8,027 nucleotides of DNA from a bacterium. Its GTDB lineage: Bacteria; UBA9089; CG2-30-40-21. The notes below the pieces were generated by a model that was given only the letters and a program-made list of their open reading frames with translations, was not told the origin of the DNA and did no database searches. Made by a program: the position numbers and the translations under genes. Below, one piece after another: positions 1 through 5,587 of the stretch (position 1 is the first letter of the stretch; the number at the start of each line of letters is the position of its first letter). The DNA is taken from contig JASEHA010000088.1 of NCBI GenBank assembly GCA_030018795.1, positions 1-8,027 on the forward strand. The letters run 5' to 3'.

Positions 1-22
1 ACACAATAAGAGACATGAAAGA

Positions 23-96
23 CGTTGCAATCAGTCCAGTCACCAGAGCACCAGTTAACTGGTGCTCTGGTGACCTTCCTACCCGTCGCAATCAGT
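23..96. repeat. 13-bp direct repeat flanking the palindrome
   Basis: CGTTGCAATCAGT (23-35) and CGTCGCAATCAGT (84-96) match at 12 of 13 positions and lie on either side of the 36-bp palindrome, 61 bp apart. They could be a target-site duplication around an inserted hairpin element, or two remnants of a repeat array. The gaps to the palindrome differ (3 and 9 bp), which weakens the target-site reading. Confidence 0.45.
39..74. repeat. perfect 36-bp palindrome, CCAG-family intergenic hairpin
   Basis: The left arm GTCACCAGAGCACCAGTT (39-56) is followed directly by its exact reverse complement (57-74), with no unpaired loop. Inside the arm the word CCAG recurs every 7 to 8 bases, counting the copy that begins just outside at 36. 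The inner word AGAGCACCAGT and its complement recur in the hairpin after dprA at 6703-6757, so this is a dispersed repeat rather than chance. No T-run follows, so it is not an obvious terminator. It may cruciform in DNA or be a mobile or processing element; the function is unknown. Confidence 0.85.
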
Positions 97-264
97 TTCC
101 CATCGAATCTCGAATCCCACTTTTTTCGCCTTTTCGACTCCTTGCCCTGGTCACCAGCAAAAACTTGAACATCGAGTATTAGCTGTAGATTTTAGCAGTC
201 TCAATTCCATTTTGTTGCAATTCAAGAACTTAGGAAAAACTATTTATCATAGGTGATTTTTTAT

Positions 265-293
265 TTGACATATGCGATTATAACTGGTATAAT
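265..293 (+). promoter_or_regulatory. consensus sigma70-type promoter upstream of secD
   Basis: TTGACA (265-270) and TATAAT (288-293) are both perfect matches to the housekeeping consensus and are separated by exactly 17 bp. TGG directly before the -10 box gives an extended -10 element. Transcription would begin near 300, leaving a leader of about 90 nt before the preferred secD start. It faces secD, with no other gene between, so it most likely drives secD, secF and possibly the genes beyond. This rests on sequence only. Confidence 0.8.
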
Positions 294-377
294 AATACAA
301 AAATGTTTGGCTATCATGATGTAAGCTATCAGCAGTCGTGAAGGATGAGATGGATGCTGAACGCTTACAAAAAATTT

Positions 378-384
378 AAGGGGG
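378..384 (+). promoter_or_regulatory. ribosome binding site that decides the secD start
   Basis: AAGGGGG lies 8 nt before the ATG at 393, ideal spacing. The in-frame ATG at 345 has AAGG touching it with no gap, so it is poorly placed. The ATG at 354 would have AAGG 9 nt upstream and is a weaker alternative. SecD proteins usually begin only a few residues before the first membrane helix, which also favours 393. Confidence 0.75.
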
Positions 385-392
385 CTTTAATA

Positions 393-2024
393 ATGCGAAG
401 AAATATGCGATGGAATATATCATTCATCTTGATTGTATCTGGTTTGTCTATTTATTATCTTTTGCCGACATTTCAATGGTGCAATATGGCTCAATCGGAA
501 AGGGATATGGTCTCTGCGTGGAATACCCTGTCAACATCTGCAAAGGACAGACTGTCTGAACTTTGTGTCCTCTCAAAGGAAAAGAAGAAAAAGATGCTCG
601 TTTTAAGCCAGTTTACTGATGAGGCAAGAAAGACTTCCAGCCTGTGGTTGTCTATGCCTAAGGCAGAACAAAAAGATATTGAGCCATGGTGTAAACTGCC
701 CATAGAAGATAGAGATGTGTTAAAAAAATGGTCAACAGTCTCTACAGAAGAAAGGGAAAAATTAACAAAAAAGGCAAAGATTGCAAATAAGGTAATAAAG
801 CTTGGATTGGATTTAAGGGGCGGCATGCATCTTGTTTTAGAGGTTGAAATGCCAAAGCTGACTGAAAAGGATAAAGAGGATCAAGGGAAAGAGAGCAAGA
901 AAAATGTTGTTGACCAGGCACTTGAGATCATTCGCAACCGAGTGGATAAGTTTGGTGTTTCTGAGCCAGTGATTCAGCGGCAGGGTGAAAACAGGATTGT
1001 CGTCCAGTTGCCAGGGCTGAAGGATCCGCAAAGAGCCTTTGAGCTTATTGGCAAAACAGCTCTGCTTGAATTCAGGCTGGTAGATGATGCAAGGCTGGAA
1101 GCAGCTAAGGATGGGGATGTTCCAGATGGGTATGAAATACTCTATGACAATGAAAATAATCAATTTTTGGTAAAAAAAGAGCCTGAGGTAACTGGAGAGT
1201 ATCTAACCAATGCCTATGTTGACAGCAATCAGAATAGTGGCGGGATGAGTCGTCGAATGGTTGTCGCCTTACAGTTTAATAAGACTGGTGCCAGGAAATT
1301 TGCCAGAGCAACCGGTGGACATGTTGGTGAAAAGCTGGCTATTGTGCTGGATGGAAAGGTAAGGTCAGCTCCGGTGATAAGGACAAAGATAGATGGTGGT
1401 AATGCTATTGTTGAAGGCAATTTCAGCCTTCAGGAGGCAAAGGATCTGGCAATTGTCCTGCGAGCTGGTGCTTTGCCTGCCCCAATCAAGATTATTGAGA
1501 ATAGAATGGTTGGCCCATCGCTTGGAAGAGATTCTATTAATAAGGGTGTGGTTGCCTCTATCATGGGGCTTATCCTGGTTGTCCTCTTTATGGCTGTTTA
1601 TTATAAGCTTTCAGGTATCATAGCTGATATTGGCCTGCTGGGTAATATCTTGATGATGATGGGTGCTATGATAGCTGTTTCAGGGACACTTACCATTCCG
1701 GGTATTGCTGGTATCATCCTGACCATTGGTATGTCAGTTGATTCAAATGTGCTTATCTTTGAACGAATAAGAGAGGAATTGCGAGGCGGAAAGACTATTA
1801 AGGCAGCAATTGATGCTGGGTATAAAAAGGCATTCTGGACAGTGGTTGACTCACATGTGACGACACTGATTACTGCATGGATATTGTTTGTCTTTGGCAC
1901 AGGTCCGATTAAAGGGTTTGCCGTAACACTTTCTATTGGTATTATCATCAGTTTGTTTACGGCTATGGTTATTACTAAGGTAATCTTTGATTTACGAAAG
2001 GAATATACAACCTTGAGTATTTAG
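393..2024 (+). CDS. secD: protein translocase subunit SecD with an N-terminal 14-residue repeat insert
   Basis: SecD is an RND-fold inner-membrane protein that works with SecF to pull exported proteins through SecYEG using the proton gradient. From the ATG at 393 it is 543 residues: a short basic N-terminus, a first membrane helix (about 8-25), a large extracytoplasmic region, and five more predicted helices between about 386 and 533. The family motif LGLDLRGG is at 137-144, and GMSVDSNVLIFERIREE starts at about 446. D450 in the latter corresponds by position to the essential proton-relay aspartate of the family. Residues 29-126, between helix 1 and LGLDLRGG, are seven phased 14-residue repeats not typical of SecD, with cysteines at 30, 58 and 100. 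The gene is intact. secF follows after 58 bp, and the two presumably share a transcript. The identification is certain; the start at 393 rather than 345 or 354 is an inference from the ribosome binding site and homology. Confidence 0.97.
   Translation: MRRNMRWNISFILIVSGLSIYYLLPTFQWCNMAQSERDMVSAWNTLSTSAKDRLSELCVLSKEKKKKMLVLSQFTDEARKTSSLWLSMPKAEQKDIEPWCKLPIEDRDVLKKWSTVSTEEREKLTKKAKIANKVIKLGLDLRGGMHLVLEVEMPKLTEKDKEDQGKESKKNVVDQALEIIRNRVDKFGVSEPVIQRQGENRIVVQLPGLKDPQRAFELIGKTALLEFRLVDDARLEAAKDGDVPDGYEILYDNENNQFLVKKEPEVTGEYLTNAYVDSNQNSGGMSRRMVVALQFNKTGARKFARATGGHVGEKLAIVLDGKVRSAPVIRTKIDGGNAIVEGNFSLQEAKDLAIVLRAGALPAPIKIIENRMVGPSLGRDSINKGVVASIMGLILVVLFMAVYYKLSGIIADIGLLGNILMMMGAMIAVSGTLTIPGIAGIILTIGMSVDSNVLIFERIREELRGGKTIKAAIDAGYKKAFWTVVDSHVTTLITAWILFVFGTGPIKGFAVTLSIGIIISLFTAMVITKVIFDLRKEYTTLSI
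477..770 (+). repeat. seven tandem 14-residue repeats inside SecD
   Basis: Seven consecutive units begin at W29, W43, L57, L71, W85, W99 and W113 (numbering from the ATG at 393), with no gap or slip. The consensus is [WL]-x-x-[LMVF]-[SPTA]-x-x-x-[RKQ]-[DKE]-x-[LIMV]-x-x, with position 12 a serine in unit 4. Example units are WCKLPIEDRDVLKK and WSTVSTEEREKLTK. The pattern resembles the LSPEER-type W-x-x-L repeats seen in some periplasmic proteins (from memory). DNA identity between units is low, so the repeat is old and held at protein level. Each unit is probably one short amphipathic helix capped by S or P. Confidence 0.85.
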
Positions 2025-2066
2025 AAGGTGCAAGTAATGAAAAGCAGGTATGTAGCTTATACAATG

Positions 2067-2072
2067 AAGGAG
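2067..2072 (+). promoter_or_regulatory. ribosome binding site of secF
   Basis: AAGGAG ends 10 nt before the first of two adjacent ATG codons (2083 and 2086). The spacing favours 2083, though initiation at 2086 would change only one residue. Confidence 0.7.
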
Positions 2073-2082
2073 ATAAAAGAAA

Positions 2083-3012
2083 ATGATGGAATTAATCAAA
2101 AATTCGAAGATAGATTTTGTGGGCAAGAGATATATAGCATTTGTTGTTTCAGGTATTTTAAGCCTGCTGGGGATAATTGCCATTATCCAGATAGGGCTTG
2201 GTAATGCCAATCTGGGGGTTGATTTTGCCGGGGGGACACTGGTAGAAATAAGGTTTGACAAGCCTGTTGAACTGTCTGAGATTCGAGGAATATTAGCTGC
2301 TAAGGATATGCATGATGTTGAACTTCAGGAGATTGGAGAGGATAAACGCATCCTTATCCGAACAAGAAGATTAGACATAGGGAATCTAACCACAAAGATA
2401 GGTGATATATTTAAGGAAAGCTTTGGTACGAAAAATCCATTCAAGATAGAACGTACTGAAGAGGTAGGCCCAAAGATTGGGGCAGAGTTAAAAGGCAAGG
2501 CATTATGGGCAGTTTTCTGGGCAATTATCGCTCTCATGCTTTATATTACTGTTCGTTTCAAACAACCCAGGTTTGGGGTAGGTGCTGCTGTAGCTACTGC
2601 CCATGATGTTCTGGCTGCAACCGGTATATACTGGGTATGCAATCGAGAGGTTAACCTCTTGCTTATTACTGCTCTCCTAACCCTTGCTGGTTATTCTCTG
2701 ACAGATACTGTGGTTGTTTTTGACCGTATCAGGGAAAACTTAAGGCTTCGTCGCAAGGAAGCCTATGATGTAATCATTAATTCAAGCATAAATGAGGTCT
2801 TAAGCAGAACTTTTGTTACATCCTTAACCGTTCTTATTGTTTTGGCTGCCCTGCTTATTAAGGGTTCACAGGTTACCTTTGATTTTTGCTGGATACTGAT
2901 GCTTGGGGTAGTTATCGGCACATATTCCTCTATATTTGTTGCCAGCCCTATCTTGATTGAATGGGATAAGTTGATGGCAAAAAAAGTGATAAAAGTTCTG
3001 TCTAAGAAGTAG
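2083..3012 (+). CDS. secF: protein translocase subunit SecF
   Basis: SecF is the partner of SecD in the inner membrane and completes the proton-driven export motor. The 309-residue protein has a first membrane helix at about 18-40, then LGVDFAGGTLVEIRF (from 44), the SecF version of the first conserved motif, an extracytoplasmic domain to about 145, and five further predicted helices. The signature GYSLTDTVVVFDRIREN has its aspartate at D208, corresponding by position to the functionally important aspartate in E. coli SecF. The following segment to SRTFVTSLTVLIVLAALLI is also typical. Length is close to the usual 300-320 residues and no domain is missing. It sits 58 bp after secD in the standard order. 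Identification is secure. Confidence 0.97.
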   Translation: MMELIKNSKIDFVGKRYIAFVVSGILSLLGIIAIIQIGLGNANLGVDFAGGTLVEIRFDKPVELSEIRGILAAKDMHDVELQEIGEDKRILIRTRRLDIGNLTTKIGDIFKESFGTKNPFKIERTEEVGPKIGAELKGKALWAVFWAIIALMLYITVRFKQPRFGVGAAVATAHDVLAATGIYWVCNREVNLLLITALLTLAGYSLTDTVVVFDRIRENLRLRRKEAYDVIINSSINEVLSRTFVTSLTVLIVLAALLIKGSQVTFDFCWILMLGVVIGTYSSIFVASPILIEWDKLMAKKVIKVLSKK

Positions 3013-3035
3013 AAGGGTGGGGGAGTGTGCGAACG

Positions 3036-3096
3036 CAGGTAGGTGGTAGATGGTAAAAGAGGTATTTGTTGCTACTTACCATTTACCACTTACCTG
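3036..3096 (+). repeat. long hairpin with heptad-repeat arms between secF and rel (GGTA family)
   Basis: The 21-nt arms at 3036-3056 and 3076-3096 pair over their whole length; 19 pairs are Watson-Crick and two are G-U if transcribed. The loop is 19 nt. The right side is three 7-mers in exact phase: ACTTACC at 3074 and 3088 around ATTTACC at 3081. The left arm is the matching GGTA-N3 series. A further pair of degenerate units, GTAAGAG and GTAAGTG (3100-3113), runs into the ribosome binding site of rel. No T-run follows the stem, so it is not a canonical terminator. An effect on secF-rel read-through, RNA processing or rel translation is possible but unproven. Confidence 0.85.
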
Positions 3097-3117
3097 TTTG
3101 TAAGAGGTAAGTGATAG

Positions 3118-5097
3118 ATGAGTATGCCAGCGTTGGATATAGACAAAATAGACAAAATAATAGATCAAGTGCTCTCTTATGCCCCATCTGCTGATATAGA
3201 ATTAATAAAAAAGGCTTATCAGGTGGCAAGCCTTGCCCATCAGGGTCAGAAGAGGCTTTCCGGCGAACCATTCATTATTCATCCCCTTGAGACAGCAAGC
3301 ATTCTGACAGAGTTTAAGATGGATGTAGTAACCATAGCGGCTGCCATTCTTCATGATGTTGTAGAAGATACAACTGTTGCTATCTCAAACATAAAAGAAC
3401 AATTTGGTGATGAGATTGCCCTTTTGGTAGAGGGTGTCTCTAAGATTGCCTGGGTTCATCAGCATAGCAAGCATGAGAATAAGGCTGAAAACCTGCGCAA
3501 GATGTTGATTGCTACAGCTAAGGATATTAGAGTAATTCTTATAAAATTGGCTGATCGCTTGCACAATATGCGGACACTTGGCTATCTTTCTCCTGATGCC
3601 CAGAGACAGACTGCCCTTGAAACATTGGAAATATATGCCCCTTTGGCTCATAGGATTGGAATGGGACGAATCAAATGGGAGTTGGAAGACCTGTCCTTTA
3701 GCTATTTGTATCCTGATTTGTACCATGAGATAGCCAGGATGGTAGCATCTAAACGAAAAGAAAGGGAGATGTATTCAGAAAAGGTAAGGGAGATATTAAC
3801 TGAAGAATTTGATAAGGAAGGGATTTCTGCCAGTATTATAAGCAGACCAAAACACCTTTATAGTATTTATCAAAAGATGAACCTGAGGCATAAGTCTTTT
3901 AATGAGATATATGACCTGACCGGGATCAGAATCGTTACGGATAAACAGGTAGATTGTTATAATGCCATGGGGATAGTCCATAATAAATGGCAGTCTATCC
4001 CTGGACGGGTTAAGGATTATATCAGCACCCCAAAGTCAAATATGTATCAATCTATTCATACCGCAGTCATTGGCCCTGATGGCAACCCCATGGAGGTCCA
4101 GATAAGAACTAAGGATATGGATGTTATTGCTACAGAAGGGATTGCGGCTCATTGGCATTATAAGGAAAAAACAAAGCATGATGAAAGATATGATTCAAAG
4201 TTTGCCTGGCTGAAAAGATTGATTGAATGGCAGCGGGAATTAACCGATCCTAAAGAATTTATGGAAGGGTTAAAACAGGATTTGTTTTCAGATGAGGTAT
4301 TTATCTTTACCCCTAAGGGACAGATAAAGATACTGCCCAAGGGGGCTGTTCCAATTGATTATGCCTATAGTATCCATTCCAATATCGGGGATCATTGTTT
4401 TGGAGCAAAGATTGGTGGCAGAATGGTGCCGCTTGATTACAAGTTAGAAAATGGGGATATTGTTGAGATAATTACATCCATCAAGGCACATCCTACCCAG
4501 TCATGGATAAGGATTGTTAGAACACCTAAGGCGAGAAGTAAGATACGAAACTGGTTAAAAGCCCATGAGGAGGAGCAGCAAAAAGAGCATCTGCAAAAGG
4601 ATATTAAACCGAAACAGCAGGAGCAGCCATCCCAAAAACCAAAAAAAACGTCTGCAGGCAAGGTAATGATCTCCGGGATTACTGATATTGCCTTTAATCT
4701 GGCTAAGTGCTGTGGTCCTATACCAGGGGATGAGATAGCCGGATATGTAGCCAAGGGCGGAATAACCATCCATCGAAAGGATTGCCGCAATCTGGCATCT
4801 GTTGCCAGTGGACAGTCGCGGATAGTAGATGCTGCCTGGGGTGATGATAAAACAGGCACCTATGAGGCAGGTATCATTGTCAGGGCGTTTGATCGGAATA
4901 ATCTATTGAAAGATATGCTTTCAACCCTTGCCGCAACAAAGATTACCATTAATGAAGCATGGGCAAAGGTAGTGGATAAAGGGATTGCTAAGTGCGGTTT
5001 TGTTGTTCTTATTCGAAATAAGGAACATCTGGCAGAGATTATGCATATATTGGAACAGGTTAAAGGGTCTATTGATGTGTATCGCGGGAGGATGTAG
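3118..5097 (+). CDS. rel: bifunctional (p)ppGpp synthetase/hydrolase of the RelA/SpoT family
   Basis: This cytoplasmic enzyme makes (p)ppGpp from ATP and GDP/GTP in starvation and also degrades it. Domains of the 659-residue protein, in order: an HD hydrolase domain (about 30-180) with R46, H55, HD at 79-80, ED at 83-84, D146 and N150, the metal and substrate residues of active hydrolases; a synthetase domain (about 230-345) with RPKHLYSIYQK, PGRVKDYISTPK (an RxKD motif as in bifunctional enzymes), YQSIHT and E326 in MEVQIRT; a TGS domain (about 387-450); a K/Q/E-rich linker (about 482-512); a zinc-finger-like segment with CC at 531-532, H552 and C556; and a C-terminal ACT domain (about 582-659). 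Both activities should therefore be intact. It is somewhat shorter than the usual 720-740 residues, with no missing domain. The start has GAGGT 9 nt upstream. The gene follows secF after a hairpin spacer; recJ and apt, which lie between them in some bacteria, are absent. Confidence 0.96.
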   Translation: MSMPALDIDKIDKIIDQVLSYAPSADIELIKKAYQVASLAHQGQKRLSGEPFIIHPLETASILTEFKMDVVTIAAAILHDVVEDTTVAISNIKEQFGDEIALLVEGVSKIAWVHQHSKHENKAENLRKMLIATAKDIRVILIKLADRLHNMRTLGYLSPDAQRQTALETLEIYAPLAHRIGMGRIKWELEDLSFSYLYPDLYHEIARMVASKRKEREMYSEKVREILTEEFDKEGISASIISRPKHLYSIYQKMNLRHKSFNEIYDLTGIRIVTDKQVDCYNAMGIVHNKWQSIPGRVKDYISTPKSNMYQSIHTAVIGPDGNPMEVQIRTKDMDVIATEGIAAHWHYKEKTKHDERYDSKFAWLKRLIEWQRELTDPKEFMEGLKQDLFSDEVFIFTPKGQIKILPKGAVPIDYAYSIHSNIGDHCFGAKIGGRMVPLDYKLENGDIVEIITSIKAHPTQSWIRIVRTPKARSKIRNWLKAHEEEQQKEHLQKDIKPKQQEQPSQKPKKTSAGKVMISGITDIAFNLAKCCGPIPGDEIAGYVAKGGITIHRKDCRNLASVASGQSRIVDAAWGDDKTGTYEAGIIVRAFDRNNLLKDMLSTLAATKITINEAWAKVVDKGIAKCGFVVLIRNKEHLAEIMHILEQVKGSIDVYRGRM

Positions 5098-5112
5098 GGA
5101 ATACGTAAGTGG

Positions 5113-5175
5113 TTTAGGCTGAAGACTGAAGGTCGAAGGGAAAAATCCTTCCTGCCTAACAGCCTTCAGCCTGAA
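5113..5175 (+). repeat. hairpin with heptad-repeat arms between rel and the BON-like gene (CTGAAG family)
   Basis: The arms at 5113-5128 and 5160-5175 pair over 16 positions with one A-C mismatch and one G-U pair. Weaker pairing extends outwards to about 5104 and 5184 with a one-base bulge. A nested 5-bp hairpin, GAAGG (5135-5139) with CCTTC (5147-5151), lies inside. The left side holds three units with a 7-bp period: GCTGAAG (5118), ACTGAAG (5125) and GTCGAAG (5132). The right side has the complementary series. It fills nearly all of the 103-bp spacer and ends just before the next ribosome binding site. It has no T-run, so it is not an ordinary terminator. Confidence 0.8.
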
Positions 5176-5200
5176 CACCTACATGGAAAGGAGCTGACTA

Positions 5201-5527
5201 ATGGTTGATGATTGGACAATTAATGTACGGGTAGAAACTGAATTGGTTAAAAATTGGGTGGACACAAAGCAGATAGATTTTAGTACCATCAGTGGTGTGG
5301 TTTATATCAAGGGCAAACTCAATTTTCAGCTGGATATTTTTGTCAATCCAGATGAAGCGGATTACTTTGAAAAAAGGGCAATAGTTGAGGTTGAAAAGGT
5401 AAAGAGGATAGAACGAAATATAAAAAAGATAGCCGGTGTCAGGGCTATTAAGTTTGAGCTGGAAAACTGGTTCAAGATGGGTGCCAGATGGATAAAATTG
5501 AAGTCTCAGGCTCAGTCTCAAAAATAA
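5201..5527 (+). CDS. small BON-domain-like protein, function unknown
   Basis: The 108-residue protein has no signal peptide and no membrane helix, so it is probably cytoplasmic. Its layout resembles a BON domain: an N-terminal helix with the pattern D-W-x-I-x-x-R-V-x-x-E-L (about 4-15), a strand pair around SGVVYIKGKL (31-40), a charged helix VEVEKVKRIERNIKKI (about 65-80), and the ending AGVRAIKFELENW (81-93), which matches the usual GVxxVxxxL close of a BON repeat. The middle (about 41-64, NFQLDIFVNPDEADYFEKRA) is longer than a normal BON loop. The C-terminal tail is basic. BON domains are thought to bind membranes or ligands, but nothing here fixes a role. AAAGGAG (5187-5193) lies 7 nt before the ATG, strong support for translation. 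It sits between rel and dprA on the same strand. The gene is very likely real; the domain call is moderate. Confidence 0.75.
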   Translation: MVDDWTINVRVETELVKNWVDTKQIDFSTISGVVYIKGKLNFQLDIFVNPDEADYFEKRAIVEVEKVKRIERNIKKIAGVRAIKFELENWFKMGARWIKLKSQAQSQK

Positions 5528-5571
5528 GCAGGAAATGGTCATGACCGATTCCTATCACTTTTATCACCTGC
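5528..5571. promoter_or_regulatory. dyad element in the spacer before dprA
   Basis: A central 10-bp perfect palindrome GGTCATGACC (5537-5546) is extended to GGAA at 5531 and TTCC ending at 5552, with two mismatched pairs between. A second, outer pair GCAGG (5528-5532) and CCTGC (5567-5571) encloses it, with two TATCAC words (5553 and 5562) inside. It could be an operator or an RNA hairpin. It lacks the 7-bp repeat period of the other spacer hairpins. The dprA ribosome binding site downstream is weak (only AGAG near 5576). Confidence 0.4.
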
Positions 5572-5587
5572 CAAAAGAGTTGCAAAA

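Larger units (their letters stand above)
1..264. other. gene-free region upstream of the secD promoter
   Basis: I see no credible coding region on either strand and no tRNA-like cloverleaf. The stretch holds the 36-bp palindrome at 39-74, a 13-bp direct repeat flanking it (23-35 and 84-96), a small dyad CTGGTCACCAG at 147-157 that reuses the words of the palindrome, and a 7-bp tandem TCGAATC at 103-116. The usual upstream partner of secD, yajC, is not in the window. Confidence 0.7.

Noticed and set aside
23..96. Possible end of a CRISPR array (GTTGCAAT-type repeats 61 bp apart)
   Set aside because: Only 13 bases are shared, the rest of the would-be repeat does not match, the intervening DNA is a perfect palindrome rather than a spacer, and no cas gene is in the window.
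303..341. 12-codon leader ORF before secD
   Set aside because: It would begin at about the predicted transcription start, has no ribosome binding site, and its peptide has no recognisable arrest sequence.
345..392. SecD starting at the upstream in-frame ATG (345)
   Set aside because: Its AAGG touches the ATG with no spacing, the extra 16 residues have no family match, and the ATG at 393 has AAGGGGG at ideal distance directly before the expected N-terminus.
2038..2205. 55-codon ORF after secD with an AAGGTG site, overlapping secF
   Set aside because: Most of it lies in another frame of the conserved SecF N-terminus, and its product is a Cys- and aromatic-rich sequence without family features; secF has its own AAGGAG.
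3036..3096. Rho-independent terminator after secF
   Set aside because: The stem is long and stable but is followed by TGTTTGTAAG, not a T-run, so termination is not supported by the sequence alone.
4437..4859. 140-residue ORF on the minus strand inside rel
   Set aside because: It is entirely antisense to the conserved TGS-to-zinc-finger part of Rel, has a Cys/Phe-rich shadow-like composition, and has no ribosome binding site that stands out.
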